Assembly (NCBI GenBank): GCA_963814955.1
Contig: CAWFEX010000015.1
Coordinates: forward strand, 186,001-250,000
Length of the DNA: 64,000 nucleotides
Source of the DNA: DATCJA01 sp963814955
GTDB lineage: Bacteria; Acidobacteriota; Vicinamibacteria; Vicinamibacterales; UBA2999
Direction: 5' to 3'
Part shown: positions 8,040 through 15,052 of the stretch, in pieces
How the letters are laid out: each line of letters opens with the position of its first letter
Numbering within the stretch: position 1 is the first letter of the stretch
The notes under the pieces: generated by a model
Told to the model about the DNA's origin: nothing
The model's input: the letters and a program-made list of their open reading frames with translations, nothing else
Databases searched by the model: none
Program-made: the position numbers and the translations under genes

Positions 8040-10184
8040 ATGCACAATGTCAACCTTCAACGGCGCGAGATCCATGTGGGCTCGCGCACCATTACCCTCG
8101 AAACCGGCAAACTTGCGAAACAGGCTGACGGCGCCGTCATCGTCCGATCCGGGGATACGGTCGTACTTGTAACCGCCTGCCGCGCCGCAAGCGCACGCGA
8201 GGGGATTGATTTCCTCCCGCTCACCGTCGACTACCGCGAGTACACGTACGCGTCAGGACGAATTCCCGGCGGGTTTTTCAAACGCGAAGGCAAGCCGACG
8301 GACAAGGAAGTGCTGACCAGCCGGTTGATCGACAGGCCCATCCGGCCGTTGTTCGCCGCCGGGTGGCGCTACGAAACCCAGGTGATTGCGCTGCTCATGT
8401 CAGCAGACACGGAAAATGACTCCGACGTGCTCGCCATCACCGGTGCCTCAGCCGCGCTCGCGCTGTCCGGCATTCCATTCCAGAAGACGATTGCGGGCGT
8501 GCGTGTGGGGATGGTGGACGGCCAGTTCGTCATCAACCCCACCTTCACGCAGCGCAAGGAGAGCACGCTCGACCTCGTCGTCGCGGGCAGCATGGAGGGC
8601 ATCGTGATGGTGGAAGCGGGCGCCAAGGAGGTGTCCGAAGCCAACGCCGTTGCGGCGCTCGACGCGGCCCACAGCGCCATCAAGCAGATCATCGCCGGCA
8701 TCGATGCGCTCGCGGCGAGCGTCGGCAGGAAGAAAGTGGCCGTTCAGCGGAAGGAGATCGGCCACGAGTTCTATCGTGAGGTCGAAGAGAAAGTCTACGT
8801 TCCGCTGAGCGAGGCGATGCGGATTAACGATAAGCTCGAAAATTACGATCGCGTCGATCAGGTGCTCGAAGAGCTGGTTGCGTCCATTCCCGAGGGCGAG
8901 GTTGAACGCCGCAGCGAAGCCAAGCAGATCTTCCACGAGTTGAAGGAGAAAGTGCTGCGCGACGAAGTGCTCGAGCGCGGCCACCGGCTCGACGGACGCA
9001 AGTTCGATCAGATCCGGCCGATCTGGTGCGAGGCCGGCGTTCTTCCCAGAACGCACGGGTCAGTCGTGTTCACGCGCGGCGAAACGCAGGCGCTGGTCAC
9101 CTGCACGCTCGGGACCGCCGACGACGAGCAGAAAGTCGAGCACGTCAGCGGCGAGTTCTACAAGCGGTTCATGCTGCACTACAACTTCCCGCCGTTCTCG
9201 GTCGGGGAAGTCGCGTTTCTCCGCGGGCCGGGCCGGCGCGAGGTCGGACATGGCGCGCTCGCCGAACGCGCGCTCGCGGCGGTCGTACCCGGCGAGGACA
9301 AGTTCGCTTACACGATCCGCATCGTGTCGGACATTCTCGAATCCAACGGTTCCTCATCCATGGCGTCGGTGTGCGGAGGGTCAATGGCCATGATGGACGC
9401 CGGCGTGCCATTGAAAGCGCAAGTGGCGGGCATCGCAATGGGCCTGATCATGGATGAAAAGACCGGCCGCTACGCCGTGCTCTCGGACATTGCCGGCGCG
9501 GAAGACCATTACGGCGATATGGATTTCAAGGTGGCGGGGACCTCGGCCGGTATCACCGCCCTGCAGATGGACATCAAGGTGGCCGGGGTAACGGCCGAGA
9601 TCATGAGTAAGGCGCTCGAGCAGGCGCGTCAGGGGCGAATGCACATTCTCGGTGAGATGGCGAAGACGATCTCGGAGCCGCGGAAGGCCATGTCGGCCTT
9701 CGCGCCGCGCATCGTGACGATTCGGATTCCGGTGGACAAGATCCGAGACGTCATCGGACCGGGCGGCAAGACCATTCGCAGCATCATCGAGCGAACAGGC
9801 GTGAAAATCGACGTCGAGGACGATGGCCGGGTCAACGTGGCGTCGGCCGACGGCGAATCCGCTCAGAAGGCCATCGGCATCATCCAGGAGCTCACGGCGA
9901 CGCCCGAACTCAACAAGACGTACATGGGCAAAGTGCAGCGGATTACCGATTTCGGCGCCTTCGTGGAAATCATGCCTGGCACCGACGGGCTGCTGCACGT
10001 CTCTGAAATCGCCACGCATCGCGTGAAGGATGTGCGCGATGAGCTCAAGGAGGGTCAGCAGATTCTGGTCAAGGTGATCAACGTCGATCCAACCGGAAAG
10101 ATCCGCTTGAGCCGCAAGGCGCTGCTGCAGGAAGAGGCAGCGAAATCCTCCGCGGAAGCGGCGGCCCCCGCTACCAAGGAATGA
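8040..10184 (+). CDS. pnp: Polyribonucleotide nucleotidyltransferase (PNPase)
   Basis: 714 residues. PNPase degrades RNA 3'-5' using phosphate and can add tails. Order seen: first RNase PH domain (about 10-140, DFLPLTVDYREYTYASGRIPGG, shown as TVDYREYTYASGRIPGG), the helical linker, second RNase PH domain (GSVVFTRGETQALVT, SSMASVCGGSMAMMDAGVP, SDIAGAEDHYGDMDFKVAG), KH domain (IPVDKIRDVIGPGGKTIR) and S1 domain (GKVQRITDFGAFVEIMPG, DGLLHVSEIA). ATG 8040 (MHNVNLQRRE) is preferred to TTG 8031. The stop overlaps the next start as ATGA. Confidence 0.96.
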   Translation: MHNVNLQRREIHVGSRTITLETGKLAKQADGAVIVRSGDTVVLVTACRAASAREGIDFLPLTVDYREYTYASGRIPGGFFKREGKPTDKEVLTSRLIDRPIRPLFAAGWRYETQVIALLMSADTENDSDVLAITGASAALALSGIPFQKTIAGVRVGMVDGQFVINPTFTQRKESTLDLVVAGSMEGIVMVEAGAKEVSEANAVAALDAAHSAIKQIIAGIDALAASVGRKKVAVQRKEIGHEFYREVEEKVYVPLSEAMRINDKLENYDRVDQVLEELVASIPEGEVERRSEAKQIFHELKEKVLRDEVLERGHRLDGRKFDQIRPIWCEAGVLPRTHGSVVFTRGETQALVTCTLGTADDEQKVEHVSGEFYKRFMLHYNFPPFSVGEVAFLRGPGRREVGHGALAERALAAVVPGEDKFAYTIRIVSDILESNGSSSMASVCGGSMAMMDAGVPLKAQVAGIAMGLIMDEKTGRYAVLSDIAGAEDHYGDMDFKVAGTSAGITALQMDIKVAGVTAEIMSKALEQARQGRMHILGEMAKTISEPRKAMSAFAPRIVTIRIPVDKIRDVIGPGGKTIRSIIERTGVKIDVEDDGRVNVASADGESAQKAIGIIQELTATPELNKTYMGKVQRITDFGAFVEIMPGTDGLLHVSEIATHRVKDVRDELKEGQQILVKVINVDPTGKIRLSRKALLQEEAAKSSAEAAAPATKE

Positions 10185-10567
10185 AACTCAGCCGCCGGCA
10201 CGCCGGGCTGCTGCTATGGACGTGGGGCGCGTTGCTGGTAACGCGCCCGTTCGTGCGGCGGCTCGCGGGCCAGGAGCGGGCTCCAAATCGTCCCGAATTC
10301 GCACTCATCGCACGGAACTATCGCTTTTCACCCGACCGCATCGAAGTCACGCAGGACGACCTCGTCAGGGTCACCGCCCACAGCGAGGACATCGCCTACA
10401 GCTTCGCCGTCGACGAATACCGCATCGTCCGGCGCATTCCCCCCGGCGGAACGACCACGTTCGAGTTTCGCGCCGATCGCCCGGGCACTTTCCGTTTCTA
10501 CAGCAATCTCACGAATAGCAGTGCCCATGCAGAAATGCAGGGACAGCTGATCGTTCGTCCCCAGTAG
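10181..10567 (+). CDS. Exported cupredoxin-fold protein lacking the usual copper ligands
   Basis: 128 residues. A short N-terminal hydrophobic segment (about 8-22) suggests export or a membrane anchor. The rest resembles the cupredoxin domain of cytochrome oxidase subunit II: FALIARNYRFSPDRIEV, the strand SFAVDEYRIVRRIPPGG, and FEFRADRPGTFRFYSN. Where that family has His before SFAV this protein has Tyr (IAYSFAV), and the Cys-rich loop is replaced by SNLTNSSAHAEMQG, which keeps only His and Met. Copper binding is therefore doubtful. It overlaps pnp by ATGA, so it is probably co-transcribed with it. Its TAG stop is formed by a GTAG tetranucleotide. Confidence 0.65.
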   Translation: MKLSRRHAGLLLWTWGALLVTRPFVRRLAGQERAPNRPEFALIARNYRFSPDRIEVTQDDLVRVTAHSEDIAYSFAVDEYRIVRRIPPGGTTTFEFRADRPGTFRFYSNLTNSSAHAEMQGQLIVRPQ

Positions 10568-10592
10568 CGCGCACGACGCGCACGCTGCACGA

Positions 10593-10655
10593 CGCGCACG
10601 CTAAAGCGTGCGCGCTACGACAGAGGCATGTAGCGCGCAGGCTTCAGCCTGCGCG
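10593..10655. repeat. Pair of GTAG-headed REP hairpins (B minus, A plus)
   Basis: Two palindromes in opposite orientation: GTAG plus a GCGCACGCT/AGCGTGCGC stem on the minus strand (10593-10618), then GTAG plus a GCGCAGGCT/AGCCTGCGC stem on the plus strand (10630-10655), 11 bp apart. A degenerate extra GTAG copy begins at 10564 in the cupredoxin stop codon. Sits between convergent genes. Same two stem types flank the RAYT gene at 55.6-56.1 kb. Confidence 0.85.
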
Positions 10656-10662
10656 AGGATTC

Positions 10663-11616
10663 TCACCGGATTGCGACTGGGGCGACCGTCGACCCCGTGG
10701 CGCCAACAAGCTTGAGCGGCTGAACCATCAACGCGAACTCCTGCGCGCCCTGGGCCGCCACCTCGTCGAGCCGCAGGTTCTCCAGCAGGTGGATGCCGTA
10801 GACCACCAGCATGATCTGATGCACCGGGTTCGAGAGCTGCGGATCGGGGCTCGGCGTCACGTTGATCGGGGCCGTGTCGGCCCCGACGAGCAAGGGATCC
10901 TGCCGGGCGAGCCACTCGGCCGCCGCGGCCCCAAGGCCCGGATTGGTCTTCATGTAGCGCTCGTTTTCCTTGCCCCACAGGCGGCCCCAGCCGGTGTGCA
11001 CGAGCACCGCGTCGCCGGGCTGAAGCGTGAGCTGCTGGCGCTTGAGCGCGGCCTGCAGGTCGGCCACCGTGATCTCGTAGGTGTCCGGCAGCATGTCGAC
11101 GCCCTTGAGCGCGGCGACGTCGATGAGCACGCCGCGCGTCATCAGCGTGCCGACGTTTTCAATCCCGAGCTTGCTGAACCCGTTGCGCGTGGCAATCTCA
11201 TCGAGCTTGAAGCAGTTGTACAGGCTGTCGCCATGCGTCTGGTGAGCGAAGCCGTCGAACTGCGTCCCGACCTGGCCGATTTCGGCCAGCACGATCTCCT
11301 CGTTGCTGCCGCGCCGGTTGGAGCCCTGGGGCGGCGCGGTGCGTTTGGTGTGCATCTCGAACGTTCGCGTTGCCTGGAGCGGCATCGATGCCTCGAGCCT
11401 CCGCCCCAACTCGAACAGCTGGCCGGTCCGGATCAGCCGTGTCGCACGAAGCACTGTCTCGGGCTTCATGTGGTTGCCGGCGCCGCGTTGATCCCCTGCC
11501 CCCCATTTGGAGGGACAACGCTGGCTTTCGGACGGCGGCTGCCACGACTGCGCGAAGACGTCGGCAGCGCCGGCACTGACTGTCACAGCGATGGCAACGA
11601 TGAGCATCGGGCGCAT
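10663..11616 (-). CDS. Cyclase family (PF04199-type) metal-dependent hydrolase, exported
   Basis: 317 residues with a signal peptide (MRPMLIVAIAVTVSAGAADV, cleavage likely near AFAQ at about 20-24). The family includes kynurenine formamidase and bacterial cyclases. The conserved segment is QVGTQFDGFAHQTHGDSLYN (about 122-141), the counterpart of the HxGTHxDxPxH metal site; here several metal-site His are replaced, as in the GTQFD subgroup. GDAVLVHTGWGRLW and VGADTAPINV are also typical. A GAGGAG site precedes ATG 11616. It is the last gene of a minus-strand set of small, mostly exported proteins. Substrate unknown. Confidence 0.78.
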   Translation of the reverse strand: MRPMLIVAIAVTVSAGAADVFAQSWQPPSESQRCPSKWGAGDQRGAGNHMKPETVLRATRLIRTGQLFELGRRLEASMPLQATRTFEMHTKRTAPPQGSNRRGSNEEIVLAEIGQVGTQFDGFAHQTHGDSLYNCFKLDEIATRNGFSKLGIENVGTLMTRGVLIDVAALKGVDMLPDTYEITVADLQAALKRQQLTLQPGDAVLVHTGWGRLWGKENERYMKTNPGLGAAAAEWLARQDPLLVGADTAPINVTPSPDPQLSNPVHQIMLVVYGIHLLENLRLDEVAAQGAQEFALMVQPLKLVGATGSTVAPVAIR

Positions 11617-11642
11617 GTTTCTGCTCCTCACGAATCGGTCGT

Positions 11643-12119
11643 CTACCTGGAGGCCGTCCGGCTGACCGTCTGATCCGCCAGCGGAATGGTGACGACGATG
11701 CGATCGTCGGGACCGACGTTGCGAGTCGTGTGTCCCTTTCCAGTCGTGTCCTCGATCAGGTTGATATGACCGGGGCCGATGGTGACTTTTTGTCCGCCGG
11801 CGACCTCGATTTCGGCGCGCCCGCTCAGAGTGATGACGAACTGCCGCCTCGGGCCCACGTGCCAGTCGCTTACGGGCCCCGGGGCCCGCCGGCTGAACTC
11901 CACGCTGGTTGCCTTCATCATTTCCGACACGTTGCCATTGAGCTTCATCTCCACCTGCTCGGCGTGGCTCTGACCGTCGGCGCCGGTGTAAATCCGCGTC
12001 ATCATGATCGGCTTCCGCGCCTGCGCGACAACGACATCCTGATCGGTATGAGCTCTCCACGTGATGACAAACGCACCGGCAAGCAGCATGACGACCCAGG
12101 CTCTGGTGTTCGATCGCAT
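11643..12119 (-). CDS. Cupin-domain protein with N-terminal signal or anchor
   Basis: 158 residues. An N-terminal hydrophobic segment (about 6-22) indicates export. The rest is a single small beta-barrel cupin: DWHVGPRRQFVITLSGRAEIEV and VTIGPGHINLIEDTTGKGHTTR (both shown only in part: QFVITLSGRAEIEV, GPGHINLIEDTTGKGHT). Histidines at the two cupin motifs may bind a metal. GAGGAG precedes ATG 12119. The cyclase gene starts 26 bp downstream, so the two are likely co-transcribed. Function unknown. Confidence 0.7.
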   Translation of the reverse strand: MRSNTRAWVVMLLAGAFVITWRAHTDQDVVVAQARKPIMMTRIYTGADGQSHAEQVEMKLNGNVSEMMKATSVEFSRRAPGPVSDWHVGPRRQFVITLSGRAEIEVAGGQKVTIGPGHINLIEDTTGKGHTTRNVGPDDRIVVTIPLADQTVSRTASR

Positions 12120-12246
12120 GGCATTCTCCTCACTGTTGTTCAGCCGTCCCTCGCCTCGACGCCGAGCGCGCCGATGAGACGAACGGGAATTCCCACGTAG
12201 CCCCACGAGACTGTCGATGTGGGGCGTCCTCACATCCGCGTCGAGG

Positions 12247-12735
12247 CTATTCGAGTCGAACGAGCTTTATCACTGCTCCCGATGGCTTCTGGGTGAGCAC
12301 CAGGGTGTTTCCGGTCACGCTGAAGTCGTATTGATTTCCGGCGCCACCGATCGCGAATTTGCTCTTGGCGACCATGGCCTTCGTGGCAAAGCTGTTTCCG
12401 GTCACCGTATACGTGCCGCTATTCAGGTACAGCGCGTTGAACACCGCGACCTTGTCGGCGTCGGTCGCCTTGTCGTTCGAAGGATAGTCCGGCAGCGGCC
12501 TCGTCCCCTGGATCCGCGCAAAGCTGTAATGCTGCCGCGCGAACACGTACAGACCAGGCTGCGGATTGGTAATTGGCTGCCCGTTGGCGTCGGCGAACTC
12601 AGTGACGCGCCATGCGCCCACCAGCGGGTTGGCGGGAGCCGATGACTGGCCGGAGAGCGTCACCGCAACCGCAGAGCCTGCAAGAACCGTCATCAACACG
12701 AACTTGAATGTAGACCATCGAGTTACGGGTGTCAT
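12247..12735 (-). CDS. Lipocalin-like domain protein, exported
   Basis: 162 residues with a signal peptide (about 1-28, hydrophobic core FVLMTVLAGSAVAVTLSG). The mature part has the lipocalin-like opening NPLVGAWRVTEF, then PQPGLYVFARQHYSFARI and a closing strand NTLVLTQKPSGAVIKLVRLE. Such small exported lipocalin-like proteins may bind hydrophobic ligands, but nothing here names one. ATG 12735 has a GGAGAC site. 127 bp separate it from the cupin gene; that gap holds a loose GTAG-headed inverted repeat (12197-12225). Confidence 0.6.
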   Translation of the reverse strand: MTPVTRWSTFKFVLMTVLAGSAVAVTLSGQSSAPANPLVGAWRVTEFADANGQPITNPQPGLYVFARQHYSFARIQGTRPLPDYPSNDKATDADKVAVFNALYLNSGTYTVTGNSFATKAMVAKSKFAIGGAGNQYDFSVTGNTLVLTQKPSGAVIKLVRLE

Positions 12736-12810
12736 CGGAGTCTCCTTGTCATATCGATCCGATTTGTGCGCCCGGGTGCGGCGGGCATCATAGTAGCCCC
12801 GATCGCCCCG

Positions 12811-13305
12811 CTACTTCAGGAGATCGGCGACTCGAGCAATCCCAGCCTTGGCGCATGCCTCGTCCCCCTCCTGGGAGGAACCCGAGCTGCCGACGCCGCC
12901 GACCGTGTCATCTCCCACCTGGATCGGAACACCACCCCCCAGAGCAAGGACGTCAGCGATGTCGCGCTGCGCCTCGCGCGCAGGATCGCCCAGGGTGCGC
13001 TTCTGGAACTCCATCGTCGTAATCCGAAACATGCGTGCGGTGTAGGCTTTGCGACGGGCCATCTCGGCAGTCTGCGCGGTCGCCTGCTCGTCGCGCAGGA
13101 TCACCAGCACCTGGCCGGCGCGGTCCACGACGGCGGCCGACGTATGAAAGCCCTTCGACTTGCATGCCGCTAGAGTGGCTTCGGCGATGGTCTTTGCCAT
13201 GGCGAGCGACAGGTTCCGCTGCACCACCAGGCCCTGAGCGGCCGGCTGGCTGCTCAGGATCACGACCATTCCGAGCGGGGCGGCGAATTTCAAGGCGCAG
13301 GACAT
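12811..13305 (-). CDS. GlcG/HbpS family heme-binding-like protein, exported
   Basis: 164 residues: signal peptide (about 1-24) then one GlcG/HbpS-type domain (DUF336). Seen: LSLAMAKTIAEATLAACKSKG, AAVVDRAGQVLVILRDE, ARRKAYTARMF and the glycine-rich LALGGGVPIQVGDDTVGGVG (shown as GGGVPIQVGDDTVGGVG). HbpS of Streptomyces binds heme; many relatives have unknown roles. ATG 13305 follows a GAGGAGG site and is preferred to an in-frame TTG three bases upstream. It begins 24 bp after the repaired end of the VOC gene. Confidence 0.78.
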   Translation of the reverse strand: MSCALKFAAPLGMVVILSSQPAAQGLVVQRNLSLAMAKTIAEATLAACKSKGFHTSAAVVDRAGQVLVILRDEQATAQTAEMARRKAYTARMFRITTMEFQKRTLGDPAREAQRDIADVLALGGGVPIQVGDDTVGGVGSSGSSQEGDEACAKAGIARVADLLK

Positions 13306-13329
13306 CAAGGCCTCCTCGATCCAGCGCAG

Positions 13330-13786
13330 TTACGCGCGAATCGACATCAGTGCCACTCGTGACGCTTCGTATTCGTACGTGGTCACCTCGAAACGATGCC
13401 CGTACCGGATCCGAGAAGTAAACCGAATATGCCTTCGCGTGGTCAATAACCGAATCGACCGTCACTGCTTGATCGCGGTGATCCTTCAATTGCAGGTCGC
13501 CGAGACGTTCCAGAAAACGGATGAAACCGGCGGCGCCGACGCGAAAGGCAACCAGGCGGAATCCAGAAGCCTGGCCCGGACCTGGAGGCGCTCCTTCGAA
13601 CAAGGCCAGTTTCGTGTTCCCGTCATCACTGGAGATCATCAACGGGCCGCGGGTATCGGCGGCCCACTGTTCGTACTCCGGAAGAATCTCCAGGCCCAGC
13701 ACTCTCTGGTACCACTGAGCCGCTTCATGTCTGTTCGGCACGAACAACTCGACATGATCGATCTGGAGCACCCTGAACGTGTTCAC
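13330..13786 (-). CDS. VOC (glyoxalase/dioxygenase fold) protein, interrupted by a frameshift
   Basis: The reading starts at GTG 13786 (MNTFRVLQIDHVELFVPN) and follows a normal VOC domain: DHVELFV, QWYQRVLGLEILPEYEQW, GNTKLALFEG, IDHAKAYSVYFSDP. Just after FSDP the frame is lost: one extra base near 13404 moves it. Removing that base gives DPDGHRFEVTTYEYEA and a stop at 13330-13332, 24 bp before glcG. Without repair the frame runs across the whole glcG-like gene. Repaired length is 151 residues. Substrate unknown. Either a sequence error or a recent pseudogene; I favour error because six other single-base shifts occur in the window. Confidence 0.72.
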
Positions 13787-13863
13787 GGTGATGTCGTTGA
13801 AAACGCACGGATCCTAGCACGCGCACCGGTGCGATTCGGAGCTCGATAGGTCGCCGAGGCGAC

Positions 13864-13889
13864 GGGCCGACCTCAAGGTCGGTCCCTAC
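13864..13889 (-). repeat. GTAG-headed REP hairpin, stem type C
   Basis: GGACCGACCT and AGGTCGGCCC arms pair around a two-base centre, headed by GTAG on the minus strand. The TAG of this GTAG is the stop codon of the M48 protease gene. A closely similar copy lies at 46729-46754. Confidence 0.7.
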
Positions 13890-14998
13890 CTGTGTCGGGA
13901 TTCCCAGGCACGGGCCGCATCGAGGCGGGCCGAGAGGGGCGGATGTGAATAAAAGAGCCACTGAACGAGGCGGGATGGCCGCTCTTCCGCCAGGTTCTGT
14001 GCGCCGAGCCGCTTCATTGCGCTGTTGAACGCGGCGGCGTTCTTCGTCATGTCCAACGCATATCGATCGGCGCGCCGCTCGTGCGCGCGCGAGAGCGCGT
14101 TCGCGAGCGGCAGCAACAGCATCGAAACTGCGCCACCTGTCAGAACGAGAATCGGCAGCACTGCCACGTCCGTCTTGCCGGCGAGCCCGAACCTGCCGAT
14201 GGACGCGTCGAGTACGCGGTCCGTCAGATACAAGCCGAGCGCCAGCAGCGCTGCTTCGAACGCAATCCCCTTCCAGATGTCGTGATGGACGTGATGTGCG
14301 AGCTCATGCGCCAGAATCACCTCGATCTCATCGTCCGAGTGTTCCGTCAGCAGCGTGTCCGAGATCAGTATCCGCCGCGTCCGGCCGATGCCCGTCAACA
14401 CCGCATTGGCCTTCCTGGTCCGATCGCTCAGCTGCCACTCGAATACGCCAAGCACGCGCGCGCCGGCCCTCTGCGCCAGAGACACGAGGCGCTCGGCAAG
14501 CGTTTCACGCTGCAGCGGCCTGATCGTGTAGAAGATCGGCAACAGGAGCACCGGCATAAGCTGCGCCAGCAGGACGAGGATGAGGACGAAGCACAGTGCA
14601 CTGGCGATCCACCACTTCGCCGGGCTCCAGCGCAGCAGGTAACAAATGATCAGGGCGCCAATCACAGCGAAGACCAGACCGACCGCATTGGCCTTCAGCC
14701 GATCGACCCACCAGTGCGCTGTGGTTTGCGTGGACAGCCCGTAGCGCCGCTCCAGAGTGACGCCCTGATAAAACGCCAGTGGCAACTGCAGCGCCTCACT
14801 CAGAAGCGCGAGCAACACCACGTAGATGATCACCGTGAGGAAGAGTGAGCCGTGAGCGGCACTTGCAGCTGTCTCCCGGAGCGAGACGGACCGGCCCGTC
14901 ACAATCAGCACGAGCAGAAACATCGCGCTGAGAGCTGTCGCCGATAACGAGGCGCGGCGTCGCAGGCGATGGTACCTGGTGGCCTTGTCTTCGTTCAT
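13886..14998 (-). CDS. M48 family membrane metalloprotease (Ste24/CAAX protease 1-like)
   Basis: 370 residues with several membrane segments (about 20-36, 52-76, 104-123, 131-158, and two near 240-300). The zinc site is intact: HELAHHVHHD (His231, Glu232, His235) and the third ligand Glu in AHERRADRYAL. This is the Ste24/HtpX-type gluzincin fold; relatives cleave membrane or misfolded proteins, and Ste24 cleaves prenylated peptides. It lies 54 bp downstream of smc on the same strand, with an 11 bp inverted repeat between them. Its stop codon TAG is part of a GTAG repeat. Confidence 0.85.
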   Translation of the reverse strand: MNEDKATRYHRLRRRASLSATALSAMFLLVLIVTGRSVSLRETAASAAHGSLFLTVIIYVVLLALLSEALQLPLAFYQGVTLERRYGLSTQTTAHWWVDRLKANAVGLVFAVIGALIICYLLRWSPAKWWIASALCFVLILVLLAQLMPVLLLPIFYTIRPLQRETLAERLVSLAQRAGARVLGVFEWQLSDRTRKANAVLTGIGRTRRILISDTLLTEHSDDEIEVILAHELAHHVHHDIWKGIAFEAALLALGLYLTDRVLDASIGRFGLAGKTDVAVLPILVLTGGAVSMLLLPLANALSRAHERRADRYALDMTKNAAAFNSAMKRLGAQNLAEERPSRLVQWLFYSHPPLSARLDAARAWESRHR

Positions 14999-15010
14999 GA
15001 AACGGAGTCG

Positions 15011-15042
15011 GGAGTCATTTTAGTGTCCACGAAAATGACTCC
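15011..15042. repeat. Eleven-base-pair inverted repeat between smc and the M48 gene
   Basis: GGAGTCATTTT (15011-15021) and AAAATGACTCC (15032-15042) are perfectly complementary with a 10-base loop. It is AT-richer than its surroundings. Could end smc transcripts or be a small mobile-element remnant. Confidence 0.5.
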
Positions 15043-15052
15043 CCACCCCTTT

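Noticed and set aside
10564..10655. CRISPR-like repeats
   Set aside because: Palindromic, irregularly spaced and in both orientations; they fit the GTAG REP family, and no cas genes are present.
10663..12060. A 465-residue minus-strand frame covering cyclase and cupin genes
   Set aside because: Only the first-named ATG at 11616 begins a plausible protein; the upstream part is an Arg/His-rich shadow of the cupin gene in another frame.
12953..13786. Fusion of a VOC domain with sequence over the glcG-like gene
   Set aside because: The second half is glcG in the wrong frame; removing one base near 13404 gives a normal VOC C-terminus and stop before glcG.
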